From Flavobacteriales bacterium MED-G22 (GTDB taxonomy: Bacteria; Bacteroidota; Bacteroidia; Flavobacteriales; Flavobacteriaceae), in NCBI GenBank assembly GCA_002457295.1, contig NTKF01000001.1, positions 1 to 64,000 on the forward strand: a DNA stretch of 64,000 nt. Reading direction: 5' to 3'. The position numbers and the translations under genes were made by a program. Below are positions 7,664 to 15,142 of this stretch, in pieces (positions within the stretch are counted from its first letter, which is position 1; every line of letters starts with the position of its first letter). The notes below the pieces were generated by a model. The model saw nothing but the letters and a program-made list of their open reading frames with translations. It searched no databases and was not told the origin of the DNA.

Positions 7664-9067
7664 TTATTTGATACGCCAATGCAATTGGTCTGGCAATGTG
7701 TCTTTCATACCCTCAAGATGCTTTGCTATATCGTTTTTCATCGCACCCACCAAAGCGGTATTTTTTGCTGCTACATCATAGCGCTCCCCAATGTCTGAAC
7801 GGAGGTTATATAATTCGGGTGTTTCTAAAATAAAAGCATTATCATAATTTACAGGGGCTCTTTGTTTTAAATGCAGCTTCCAAGGTCCTTTTCTGTAGGC
7901 ATGTAACTCCCCAAAGGCCCAATAATAAAAATCTTCTCTAGAACTTTTTTCTCCTTTTGTAAGGGTGTTCACAAGAGAACTCCCATCTAACTTAAGGTCT
8001 TTAGGAACACTAACCCCTGTTAACTCGCAAACTGTAGGCAATAAATCTAATGTAGCTCCCATATCTCTAACCACTTTAGGAGTAACTATTCCTGGACCCC
8101 AAAAAACAGTGGGTACTCGTTGTCCACCCTCAAAAGTGGTTCCTTTTCCAGCACGCAGCGGCCCTGCAGAACCACCATGGGTGGTGTAGGATAACCAAGG
8201 GCCATTGTCTGAGGTGAAAATTAAGAGTGTTTCATTGGCTATCCCCTGTAACTTTAAAGCCTCTGCAATTTTACCTACACTTGAGTCTATAGAATGGATC
8301 ACAGCTGCATACAAACTAGAATAGGCTTTTATGTCAATGTCTTCGGGAACAAACAATGGTATGTGTGGCATTGAATGGGCTAAATACAAGAAAAAGGGTT
8401 TTTCCTTATTTTCTTCAATGAATGAAATTGCTTGGTCAGTATAGCGTTGTGTAATTGTTGATTGATTTACTGGACGTTCAATAATTTTTTCGTTTTGCAT
8501 TAAAGGGACATTATAATCTCTATAATCAGGTTGGAAAAAGGGGTTGTTTCTTCCTTCTTTATAAGCACTAGGCCCTTTTTTATTGGCGTCCATATCATTT
8601 GAATAAGGAATTCCATAATAAGAATCAAAACCATGCTGCATAGGCAAATAGTCAGGGAGATGCCCTAAATGCCATTTCCCGATCATAGCAGTAGTATATC
8701 CCACCGTTTTGACCAATTCTGCAATAGTAGTTTCAGAATGAGGTAATCCTTTAGAAGAATCAGGAAACAAGACGGCTCTCTTTTTTGAAGTCATCCCAGA
8801 GCGAATGGGGTAGCGCCCGGTCAAAAGACCAGCTCTGCTAGGAGTACAAACTGGATCGGCAACATAAAAGTGTGTCCATTTTTGACCTTCTTGTGCCAGT
8901 TGATCGAGGTGGGGTGTTTTTATTTCTGGATTTCCAAAAACACCTAAATCACCATATCCTAAATCATCGGCAAAAATGAGTACAATGTTGGGAGAATCAG
9001 TTTGAGCAAGTAGTATTGGTGATTGTAGTTGTACTATAACCACAATCAATAATAAAATATTTTTCAT
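7664..9067 (-). CDS. Sulfatase (formylglycine-dependent, S1 family), secreted
   Basis: A 467-residue sulfatase with a signal peptide (ends in ILLAQ). Metal-binding Asp residues appear in FADDLGYGD at 33-40. The core CTPSRAGLLTGRYP at 74-87 holds the Cys (74) that is oxidised to formylglycine and the Arg (78) that stabilises it. The later SDNGP motif supplies further metal ligands, and GKWHLG is the second classic signature. It removes sulfate esters from glycans in the periplasm. Its location beside a GalNAc-type operon makes a sulfated amino-sugar substrate plausible, though this is inference. It needs a formylglycine-generating or anaerobic maturase not seen in this window. Confidence 0.92.
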   Translation of the reverse strand: MKNILLLIVVIVQLQSPILLAQTDSPNIVLIFADDLGYGDLGVFGNPEIKTPHLDQLAQEGQKWTHFYVADPVCTPSRAGLLTGRYPIRSGMTSKKRAVLFPDSSKGLPHSETTIAELVKTVGYTTAMIGKWHLGHLPDYLPMQHGFDSYYGIPYSNDMDANKKGPSAYKEGRNNPFFQPDYRDYNVPLMQNEKIIERPVNQSTITQRYTDQAISFIEENKEKPFFLYLAHSMPHIPLFVPEDIDIKAYSSLYAAVIHSIDSSVGKIAEALKLQGIANETLLIFTSDNGPWLSYTTHGGSAGPLRAGKGTTFEGGQRVPTVFWGPGIVTPKVVRDMGATLDLLPTVCELTGVSVPKDLKLDGSSLVNTLTKGEKSSREDFYYWAFGELHAYRKGPWKLHLKQRAPVNYDNAFILETPELYNLRSDIGERYDVAAKNTALVGAMKNDIAKHLEGMKDTLPDQLHWRIK

Positions 9068-9173
9068 TTAAAGAAATTATATAGTTAGTGAGAGAACCAA
9101 AAAAATAAAATCAAGAATAGCTTCTTTATTAAACTGAAGATTAAAAGTGTTTTAGCTTTATGGTTTATTTTTT

Positions 9174-9272
9174 TCATTTTTTATTTTGCATACCTCTAAT
9201 GGCCATGTAGAGCAGATACACAACTACTGCAATGGCGACATAAACCAAAATATTTCTAATAAAGTAGCCCAA
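9174..9272 (-). CDS. Candidate 32-residue membrane peptide (TTG start)
   Basis: The frame starts at TTG 9272, two bases after the stop of the 29-residue peptide gene upstream, and ends at TGA 9174-9176. The product begins MGYFIRNILVYVAIAVVV and has one strong transmembrane segment with basic residues at both ends (R6, then R26 and a KK tail). No ATG is available. Evidence is position and composition only; it may be a small subunit of a transporter or oxidase. Confidence 0.35.
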   Translation of the reverse strand: MGYFIRNILVYVAIAVVVYLLYMAIRGMQNKK

Positions 9273-9274
9273 AC

Positions 9275-9364
9275 TTATCTTAAAAACCGTTCTTGAATTT
9301 CAATACAAAGACCTATAAAAAGACACAAAGCTAAACTTCCAAAAAAAAGTGCACCGACTCCCAT
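9275..9364 (-). CDS. Candidate 29-residue membrane peptide
   Basis: ATG at 9364 preceded by an A/T-rich stretch, TAA at 9275-9277. The product begins MGVGALFFGSLALCLFIGLC and ends IEIQERFLR: one transmembrane helix and a charged C-terminal tail. It forms a tight pair with the next peptide gene. The rest of the 9068-9458 gap shows nothing else coding. Confidence 0.4.
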   Translation of the reverse strand: MGVGALFFGSLALCLFIGLCIEIQERFLR

Positions 9365-9458
9365 TTTTTTATTTAAATGTAAGCAATCTAGAGTTTGTGA
9401 CAAAAACTATTTAGGATAAGAAAACTTTTGTACATTGAACTAACAAACAAAACTTTCA

Positions 9459-10853
9459 ATGAAATCTATAGATCGTCGCAATTTTATAAAAAAATCATCA
9501 TTATCAGCAGCCTCACTCTATGCTGTTGGACAACTCAAGTTAGGTGAAGCTGCCTCAGAAAGAGCCATTGATGCTCAGTATATGGGTGATTTTGCCGCCC
9601 CTAAAATTGAAAATGTGCGGATCGGTATTATTGGCGTTGGGGCTAGGGGTTCTGGTCATATTAGACAATTAGCTTCAATAGAAGGAACCGAAATAGTTGC
9701 AATTTGCGATGTATATGAAGACCTAGTTAAACGGTCAATGAAGGCGTGTAAATCTATTGACAGAAACAGGCATGGTCAAATTAAGGCGTATTATGGGGAC
9801 GAGAATCAGTGGTTAAAAATGCTTGAAACGGAAAAGCTTGATGCTGTTTTCGTTGCGACAAATTGGAACAATCATGCTCCTATGGCCATTGAAACAATGA
9901 AACACGGTGCTCACGTATTTGTTGAAGTCCCATTAGCGGTCACTCTTTCAGAAATGTGGCAACTAGTAGATACCTCAGAGCGTACAAAGAAACACTGCAT
10001 GATGATGGAAAACGTCAATTATGGGCGTGAGGAACTTATCTACCTCAATATGTGTCGTCAAGGGCTTCTTGGAGAACTGCTTCATGCTGAGGCCGCTTAC
10101 ATCCATGAGTTGAGGTTCCAAATGGAAGAACAAAAAAGAGGCACAGGTTCATGGCGCACCTATCACTATGCCAAACGGAATGGAAACTTGTATCCAACTC
10201 ATGGGCTAGGACCTGTTGCACAATACATGAGTCTAGCAAGAGGAGAAGATCAGTTTGGAACGCTTACATCTTTTTCAACCCCTGGAAGAGGGAGAGCCCT
10301 CTATGCGTCTAAGCACTATCCTGCAGATCACAAATGGAATCAGTTAGACTATAAAGGAGGAGACCTTAATACATCCATAATTAAAACAGCAATGGGTAAA
10401 ACGGTTATGGTTCAGTGGGACGAAACAAGTCCAAGACCGTATACTAGACACAATCTTGTTCAAGGCACTCTTGGGATAGTAGCTGGTTACCCAAACAGGG
10501 TTGCCCTAGAAGGAGGTGTACCTGGAGCAACCAAAGATCACGAAAGTTGGGCCGAAGGGAAGCAATTGAAGGAATTGTTTGAAACCTATGAACACCCCTT
10601 GTATAAACGAATTGGCGATTTAGCTAAGAAAATGGGTGGCCACGGGGGCATGGATTTTCTTATGCTTTATCGAATCATAGAATGTTTGCAAAAGGGTTTG
10701 CCTCTTGATCAAAATATTTATGAGGGAGCATTTTGGAGCGCAGTGGCTCCACTAAGCGAAACATCAGTGGCCCAAAATGGAATGCCACAACAATTTCCTG
10801 ACTTTACACGAGGAAATTGGAAGACGACAAAGCCTTTAGAAATTATTGCTTAA
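9459..10853 (+). CDS. GH109 alpha-N-acetylgalactosaminidase (Gfo/Idh/MocA fold, NAD-dependent)
   Basis: A 464-residue member of glycoside hydrolase family 109, which cleaves alpha-linked terminal GalNAc with NAD+ as a non-consumed cofactor. The N-terminus has a Tat-like signal (DRRNFIKKSSLSAASLYAVG). The Rossmann motif IGVGARGSGH is at about 58-67. Family blocks follow: AHVFVEVPLAVTLSEMW, HCMMMENVNYGREEL, RGTGSWRTYHYAKRNGNLYP and THGLGPVAQY (247-256), the last two holding the Tyr and His implicated in catalysis. These fit GH109 rather than ordinary dehydrogenases. It probably acts in the periplasm. It heads a plus-strand group with a sugar kinase and a nucleotidyltransferase. Confidence 0.88.
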   Translation: MKSIDRRNFIKKSSLSAASLYAVGQLKLGEAASERAIDAQYMGDFAAPKIENVRIGIIGVGARGSGHIRQLASIEGTEIVAICDVYEDLVKRSMKACKSIDRNRHGQIKAYYGDENQWLKMLETEKLDAVFVATNWNNHAPMAIETMKHGAHVFVEVPLAVTLSEMWQLVDTSERTKKHCMMMENVNYGREELIYLNMCRQGLLGELLHAEAAYIHELRFQMEEQKRGTGSWRTYHYAKRNGNLYPTHGLGPVAQYMSLARGEDQFGTLTSFSTPGRGRALYASKHYPADHKWNQLDYKGGDLNTSIIKTAMGKTVMVQWDETSPRPYTRHNLVQGTLGIVAGYPNRVALEGGVPGATKDHESWAEGKQLKELFETYEHPLYKRIGDLAKKMGGHGGMDFLMLYRIIECLQKGLPLDQNIYEGAFWSAVAPLSETSVAQNGMPQQFPDFTRGNWKTTKPLEIIA

Positions 10854-10878
10854 AGGGAATCTTGTCTTAAATTCGTTA

Positions 10879-10886
10879 TACTTTTG
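10879..10886 (+). promoter_or_regulatory. TACTTTTG box 4 nt before the ATG of the GHMP kinase
   Basis: Exact TANNTTTG match with only TTTT between it and the ATG at 10891. If it works as a -7 element, transcription would start at or within about two bases of the start codon. The same spacing is found at three other genes in this window. Confidence 0.4.
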
Positions 10887-10890
10887 TTTT

Positions 10891-11952
10891 ATGATCGAAT
10901 TTAAAACCCCTGCTCGGGTATGCTTTTTTGGAGACCATCAAGATTATTTAGATCTTCCCGTAATTGCAGGAACAATCAATCGCTATATTCATTTAAAAGC
11001 TACCCCAAATAATGAGGGTATATACAACGTATATTTGCCTGATATTGAAGAAAATAGAGTAATACATCTCAACAATAAAACAACACAAATAGAGCGGGAC
11101 GATTATTTTCTTTCGGGAATAAAAGTTTTAGAACAAAAGGGAGCGCATTTTGCACAAGGGTATAATATTACAATAAGTGGCAATATTCCTGTAAATGCAG
11201 GTTTATCTAGTTCCTCAGCCTTAGTAGTTGCATGGATCCGCTTTTTAATTCAAGCACAAAAAGACCCTATACAATACAGCGATTTAGAAGTGGGTCAATT
11301 GACTTATACCTCTGAAGTCCTTTTTTTTGATCAGCCTGGTGGGCTCATGGATCAGTATACCATTGCTCAAGGGGGGTTGCTCTATATAGATACGAAAACT
11401 ACCGATTGTACTGCTTTGCCTGGTAAATTGGGTCCCTTGGTGGTGGCGGAGTCTGGCATTGCCAAACAAACGCTATCTATTTTAAAAAAAGGAAGGATTT
11501 ACGGTCAAGAAGCGATAAAAGCTATAAATAATAAGTATCCAGATTTTAATATTCAATCAATTCATGTTGATGATTACGAACGATATAAGAATGATGTACC
11601 AAAAGACTATTTGCCCTATTGGTATGCTGCAGTGCATAATTATGACATTACATTGAAAGCTAAAAAAGTATTAGAATCGAAGGGCTCAACGGAGGAATTA
11701 GGTTTTTTAATGAATAGTCATCAAAAGATCCTAGAAGAATATATTTTGAACACACCGAAACCCATGATGAAGATGATGCAAAATGCTAGGGAGAACGGTG
11801 CTATGGGAACAAAAATAATTGGTTCAGGAGGAGGAGGTTGTATGGTAGCTATGGTGAATGAAGAGAGCAAAGAGAACGTTATAAATGCCTTTTTGGCATC
11901 AGGCGCAAAAGCGGCTTATGAAGTACAATTAACATACAATTCAAATGACTGA
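10891..11952 (+). CDS. GHMP-family sugar 1-kinase (galactokinase/GalNAc kinase-like)
   Basis: A 353-residue GHMP kinase closest to galactokinases. Motif 1 is ARVCFFGDHQDYLDLPV (8-24), the counterpart of the galactokinase GEHTDY signature. Motif 2, the ATP-binding loop, is PVNAGLSSSSALV (100-112). Motif 3 is KIIGSGGGGCMVAM near 305. The ATG at 10891 is chosen because motif 1 follows at once; longer frames to 10846 add unrelated residues. It phosphorylates a sugar at C1, and between a GH109 enzyme and a nucleotidyltransferase its likely substrate is GalNAc or another amino sugar (inference). It overlaps the next gene by 8 bases. Confidence 0.8.
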   Translation: MIEFKTPARVCFFGDHQDYLDLPVIAGTINRYIHLKATPNNEGIYNVYLPDIEENRVIHLNNKTTQIERDDYFLSGIKVLEQKGAHFAQGYNITISGNIPVNAGLSSSSALVVAWIRFLIQAQKDPIQYSDLEVGQLTYTSEVLFFDQPGGLMDQYTIAQGGLLYIDTKTTDCTALPGKLGPLVVAESGIAKQTLSILKKGRIYGQEAIKAINNKYPDFNIQSIHVDDYERYKNDVPKDYLPYWYAAVHNYDITLKAKKVLESKGSTEELGFLMNSHQKILEEYILNTPKPMMKMMQNARENGAMGTKIIGSGGGGCMVAMVNEESKENVINAFLASGAKAAYEVQLTYNSND

Positions 11953-12784
11953 AAACACCTCTTTACTAATCTTAGCTGGAGGAGCCTCCTCTAGAATGAA
12001 ACGTTCGCTCGAAAGTGTCAAGCTATCTGTGGACACAAAAAATATTGCCCTAAAAGCCCATAAAAGTTTAATCCCCCTGGGTAAAACAGGGAAGCCTCTT
12101 CTTCACTATCTATTAAAAAATGCAAAAGCCGCCGGCTATCAAAAAGTTTATCTCATCACTAGTCCGGAAAATGAAGCATTTCATGATTTTATAGACTCAA
12201 ACGGCTCAGAGAACCTTCCACTAAATTTTGCATTGCAATACCTCCACGAAGGTAGAAAAAAACCATTGGGAACCGCAGATGCCTTAGCTCAAGCCATGGC
12301 TCAATATCCTGAATTGAAATCGAACAGTTTTACTATATGCAATGGTGACAACTTATATTCAGTCAAAGCCCTTTCGCTGTTGAGAGAAAATAGAGAAGCG
12401 CCTCATGCACTTATAAGTTATAGCAGATCAGGCTTACAATTTCCAGATGAACGAATTTCTAAATTTGCGGTTATGGCCATCGATAAAGAAAATTATTTGG
12501 AGAATATCATTGAGAAACCGGAGCCCGAAGTGGTAGAAAAATATCGTGATGTGGACGGGGAAATTCGAGTAAGCATGAATGTTTTTAGCTTTGATGGCGC
12601 GTCAATAGATCAATACATAAGAGACTGTCCAATTCATCCTTTAAGACAAGAAAAAGAGTTGCCAGAAGCTGTCCGTAATTTTGTGAAGGATCATCCAAAG
12701 CAATTTATTACTATCCCTGTCTCAGAGCATCTACCCGATTTGACAGCAGCAGACGATATAGAAGATTTTGCAAAACTTCAATGA
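11945..12784 (+). CDS. Sugar-1-phosphate nucleotidyltransferase family protein
   Basis: A 279-residue nucleotidyltransferase of the NTP_transferase fold. The nucleotide-binding loop is LILAGGASSRMKRS near residue 8, a variant of the GGxGTRL signature with a long insert before the SLIPLGKTGKPLLHYLL segment. A metal-binding NGDN lies near 138 and ENIIEKPEP matches the EKP motif. It would make UDP- (or other NDP-) sugar from sugar-1-phosphate. Overlap with the kinase gene suggests that the two act in sequence. The exact nucleotide and sugar are not shown by the sequence. Confidence 0.75.
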   Translation: MTENTSLLILAGGASSRMKRSLESVKLSVDTKNIALKAHKSLIPLGKTGKPLLHYLLKNAKAAGYQKVYLITSPENEAFHDFIDSNGSENLPLNFALQYLHEGRKKPLGTADALAQAMAQYPELKSNSFTICNGDNLYSVKALSLLRENREAPHALISYSRSGLQFPDERISKFAVMAIDKENYLENIIEKPEPEVVEKYRDVDGEIRVSMNVFSFDGASIDQYIRDCPIHPLRQEKELPEAVRNFVKDHPKQFITIPVSEHLPDLTAADDIEDFAKLQ

Positions 12785-12794
12785 AAGGATAGGC

Positions 12795-13988
12795 ATGAAA
12801 TATATAGCCTATGGGATATTTGTTTTTGGGGCTATTCATTTCGCCAAGGCACAAAATCCTTTTCCAATAATTTTAAAACAGTCAGATGACAGATTGAAAA
12901 TGGTCATGCTAAACGAAAAAGAGCATGAATTACAACTAATTTATACTCAAATTAGAAGAAATAAAAAGGGTATACCTAGTTTCAAATCTTACCGATATGG
13001 AAATTCAAAAAGGGATTATTTCTATCCAGCAAGTACAGTAAAATTGCCTTTGGTGCTTTTAACATTAGAAAAAATTAATTCATTAAGAGAAAAGGGCATT
13101 GGAATAGCAAGTGAAACGCCGTTTATTGTTGCAAATCCCGATTCTGAGGTAATCCTAGTTGCTAAAGATAGCACTCACCCAAGGGGTCAACTCTCCTTAG
13201 CACATCAGATAAAGAAATTGTTTTTAGTAAGTGATAATCAAGCGTATAATTTCCTATTTGATTTTTTAGGACAGAATTATATCAATACTACCTTAAAGGA
13301 GAAAGGGTATCAAGACATTCAATTGAATCACAAATTTTCAGGAATACCTCCAATAGAAGAAAAGGCAAGCCTTTATTTTATTGAGGGAAAAGATACACTC
13401 TACACAAAATCAATAAATACACCTCAACCACAAATTCAAAGTTCTAAATTAAAGGGATTATTAAAAGGTAAAGGGGTTATAAAAAAAGGAACACTACTCA
13501 AACAACCTATGAACTTTAGCGCCAAAAATCGAGCCTCATTAGAAGATTTACATCAAATGATGAAAGGAATTATTTTTCCAGAACAAGCTCCAACCAAAAA
13601 TAGATTTAACCTCACTGGTGAAGATCTAAAATTTATTCGCTATTGGATGAGTAGAAAGACAACAGAGGTTGAGGTGCCTAATTATAAAAATGATACCCTT
13701 TATTGGGACAGTTATGTAAAGTTCTTCTTATACGGCGACAAAAAAGGGGAGATGAATCCTGAGGTTCGAATTTATAATAAAGTAGGTTCAGCATATGGCA
13801 CATTAACCGATGTGGCCTTCATTCAAAATGAAAAAGAAGGAATTGAGTTTTTTTTGGCGGCAACAATTTTAGTGAATCAAAATCAAATATTTAATGATGA
13901 TCTATACGAGTATGATACTGTAGGGATTCCCTTTTTAGCTGCTTTAGGAGAAGCTATTTATACTTATGAATTGAAAGAAAAAGATTAG
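12795..13988 (+). CDS. Class A beta-lactamase-like serine hydrolase, secreted
   Basis: A 397-residue exported protein (signal peptide to FAKAQ) of the penicillin-recognising serine hydrolase fold. The catalytic SxxK is S80-T-V-K83 in YPASTVKLPLVL. The SDN motif is S146-D-N148. The third motif is K329-V-G331 instead of KTG. It is about 110 residues longer than ordinary class A lactamases because of an insert between the second and third motifs. Such proteins are often esterases or peptidases rather than resistance enzymes. The start ATG lies 10 bases after the nucleotidyltransferase stop, so it is the last gene of the group. Its end overlaps the convergent oxygenase gene by 4 bases. Confidence 0.75.
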   Translation: MKYIAYGIFVFGAIHFAKAQNPFPIILKQSDDRLKMVMLNEKEHELQLIYTQIRRNKKGIPSFKSYRYGNSKRDYFYPASTVKLPLVLLTLEKINSLREKGIGIASETPFIVANPDSEVILVAKDSTHPRGQLSLAHQIKKLFLVSDNQAYNFLFDFLGQNYINTTLKEKGYQDIQLNHKFSGIPPIEEKASLYFIEGKDTLYTKSINTPQPQIQSSKLKGLLKGKGVIKKGTLLKQPMNFSAKNRASLEDLHQMMKGIIFPEQAPTKNRFNLTGEDLKFIRYWMSRKTTEVEVPNYKNDTLYWDSYVKFFLYGDKKGEMNPEVRIYNKVGSAYGTLTDVAFIQNEKEGIEFFLAATILVNQNQIFNDDLYEYDTVGIPFLAALGEAIYTYELKEKD

Positions 13989-14935
13989 TTTTTTAGTAGA
14001 CCTAATTCATGCAGGCGAAGGGTTAGAAATTGACCTGCAGTAATGTCTTCATATTGTTTAGGATGGGCTTCATCAACACATTGGGGTAGGCAAGTTAAAT
14101 CCATTTCGGGGATAGGATGCATAAAAAAGGGTATCGAATAGCGAGGTTTATCCCAAAACTCCTTCGGTGGATTGACGACTCGGTGCAAGGTTGATTTTAA
14201 TTTATTATTGGTCAATCTGGAAAGCATATCTCCAATATTAATGATAAGGGCATTCTTATCAGCTGACGCCTCAATCCATTCCCCCTGGTGATTTTGAACT
14301 TGAAGCCCACTGCCTTGAGCACCCATCAACAGCGTGATTAAATTGATGTCTCCATGAGCTGCTGCTCTAACGGCTCCTTCTGGTGGACTCGTTATTGGGG
14401 GATAATGAATGGCTCTCAAAATGGAATTACCTCTTTGAACAAATGAATTAAAATAATGATCCTCTAAACCCAAATGAATGGCTAAGGCTTGAAGGACTTT
14501 TAATGCTATTCGCTCTAATTCTTTAAACACTTTCATTCCTACACTATTAAATTCTGGAAGTTCAGTAACAACTATATTAGCAGGATAAGTTTGCTTTAAG
14601 GATTCATCATTGGCTATTTCTTGGCCAAAATGCCAAAACTCTTTTAAATCACCTTTTGACTGACCCTTTGCATGTTCTTTTCCGAAAGCAGTGTACCCTC
14701 TTTGTCCACCTCCACCTTTTATTATATATTGATTTTTTGAAGCTTGTGGAAAAGAAAAAAACTGGCTCACTTGTTCATATAATGCCTGTTGCATATCTGG
14801 TGACAGGCTATGCCCATTTAAAGCAACAAAACCGATAGTTTCAAAAGCATTAGCTAGCGCTTTTACAAAAGTTTCTTTTTTTTCTATAGAGCCACTAACA
14901 AAGTGGCTAAGATCAACTGAAGGAATTTTTTTCAT
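13985..14935 (-). CDS. 2OG-Fe(II) oxygenase, isopenicillin N synthase-like
   Basis: A 316-residue soluble dioxygenase of the isopenicillin N synthase / flavanone hydroxylase class. The iron triad is H194-G-D196 (AAAHGDINLITLL) and H251 (STLHRVVNP). The 2-oxoglutarate anchor is R265-Y-S267. The N-terminal DIOX_N domain is visible as FVKALANAFETIGFVALNGH. The ATG at 14935 is chosen because PSVDLS opens the family right after it. The start codon lies only about 12 bases beyond the T run of a strong terminator, so expression must involve readthrough or an internal start. The substrate is unknown. Confidence 0.85.
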   Translation of the reverse strand: MKKIPSVDLSHFVSGSIEKKETFVKALANAFETIGFVALNGHSLSPDMQQALYEQVSQFFSFPQASKNQYIIKGGGGQRGYTAFGKEHAKGQSKGDLKEFWHFGQEIANDESLKQTYPANIVVTELPEFNSVGMKVFKELERIALKVLQALAIHLGLEDHYFNSFVQRGNSILRAIHYPPITSPPEGAVRAAAHGDINLITLLMGAQGSGLQVQNHQGEWIEASADKNALIINIGDMLSRLTNNKLKSTLHRVVNPPKEFWDKPRYSIPFFMHPIPEMDLTCLPQCVDEAHPKQYEDITAGQFLTLRLHELGLLKN

Positions 14936-14951
14936 TACTAATACAATTAAA

Positions 14952-14977
14952 AAAAGCGAGCCCATCGACTCGCTTTT
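14952..14977 (-). terminator. Intrinsic terminator after the mini-ORF, before the oxygenase gene
   Basis: On the minus strand: AAAAGCGAG, 8-base loop, CTCGCTTTT, then more T's. Nine paired bases with a GC-rich core and a T run make this a textbook factor-independent terminator. It separates the 20-codon mini-gene from the oxygenase ORF, an arrangement like a transcription attenuator. Confidence 0.8.
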
Positions 14978-14986
14978 ATTGCAAAA

Positions 14987-15035
14987 AGGAACCTTAGAAG
15001 GATGCTGTAAAAGGCACCCATAGTCTAAGTTTCCT
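14987..15035 (-). ncRNA. Extended hairpin overlapping the mini-ORF
   Basis: On the minus strand AGGAAACTTAG (15035-15025) can pair with CTAAGGTTCCT (14997-14987) at 10 of 11 positions. Inside it GGGTGC (15019-15014) pairs with GCATCC (15005-15000) over an 8-base loop. The hairpin spans codons 8 to the stop of the mini-ORF and is followed by the terminator, so translation of the mini-ORF would melt it. Confidence 0.5.
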
Positions 15036-15056
15036 TGTATAATTATCACTAGACAT
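14994..15056 (-). CDS. 20-codon mini-ORF with an exceptionally strong Shine-Dalgarno
   Basis: Reads MSSDNYTRKLRLWVPFTASF and stops with TAA at 14994-14996. The start ATG (15056-15054) sits 6 bases after an AGGAGG core that is part of a 13-base match to the complement of the 16S 3' tail. The second half of the ORF lies in a hairpin and a terminator follows 17 bases after the stop. It looks like a leader peptide or regulatory mini-gene rather than a structural protein. I do not know a described family for it. Confidence 0.5.
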   Translation of the reverse strand: MSSDNYTRKLRLWVPFTASF

Positions 15057-15059
15057 ATG

Positions 15060-15072
15060 ACACCTCCTTTCT
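15060..15072 (-). promoter_or_regulatory. 13-base Shine-Dalgarno AGAAAGGAGGTGT
   Basis: The minus strand reads AGAAAGGAGGTGT. This is the exact complement of ACACCTCCTTTCT, the usual 3' end of Bacteroidota 16S rRNA (known from the family; no rRNA gene is in this window). Bacteroidota genes rarely carry a Shine-Dalgarno, because bS21 and partner proteins hold the 16S tail away from mRNA. No other gene in the window has a comparable site. Confidence 0.7.
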
Positions 15073-15142
15073 ACATTAAATTAAACATTGCTGTTGTCAC
15101 AGCGTTAACGATCATAAAATTATAAAAATGTTTTGCTACCAC

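Noticed and set aside
10846..10890. Longer N-terminus for the GHMP kinase
   Set aside because: The added residues do not resemble galactokinase starts and a promoter-like box overlaps them.
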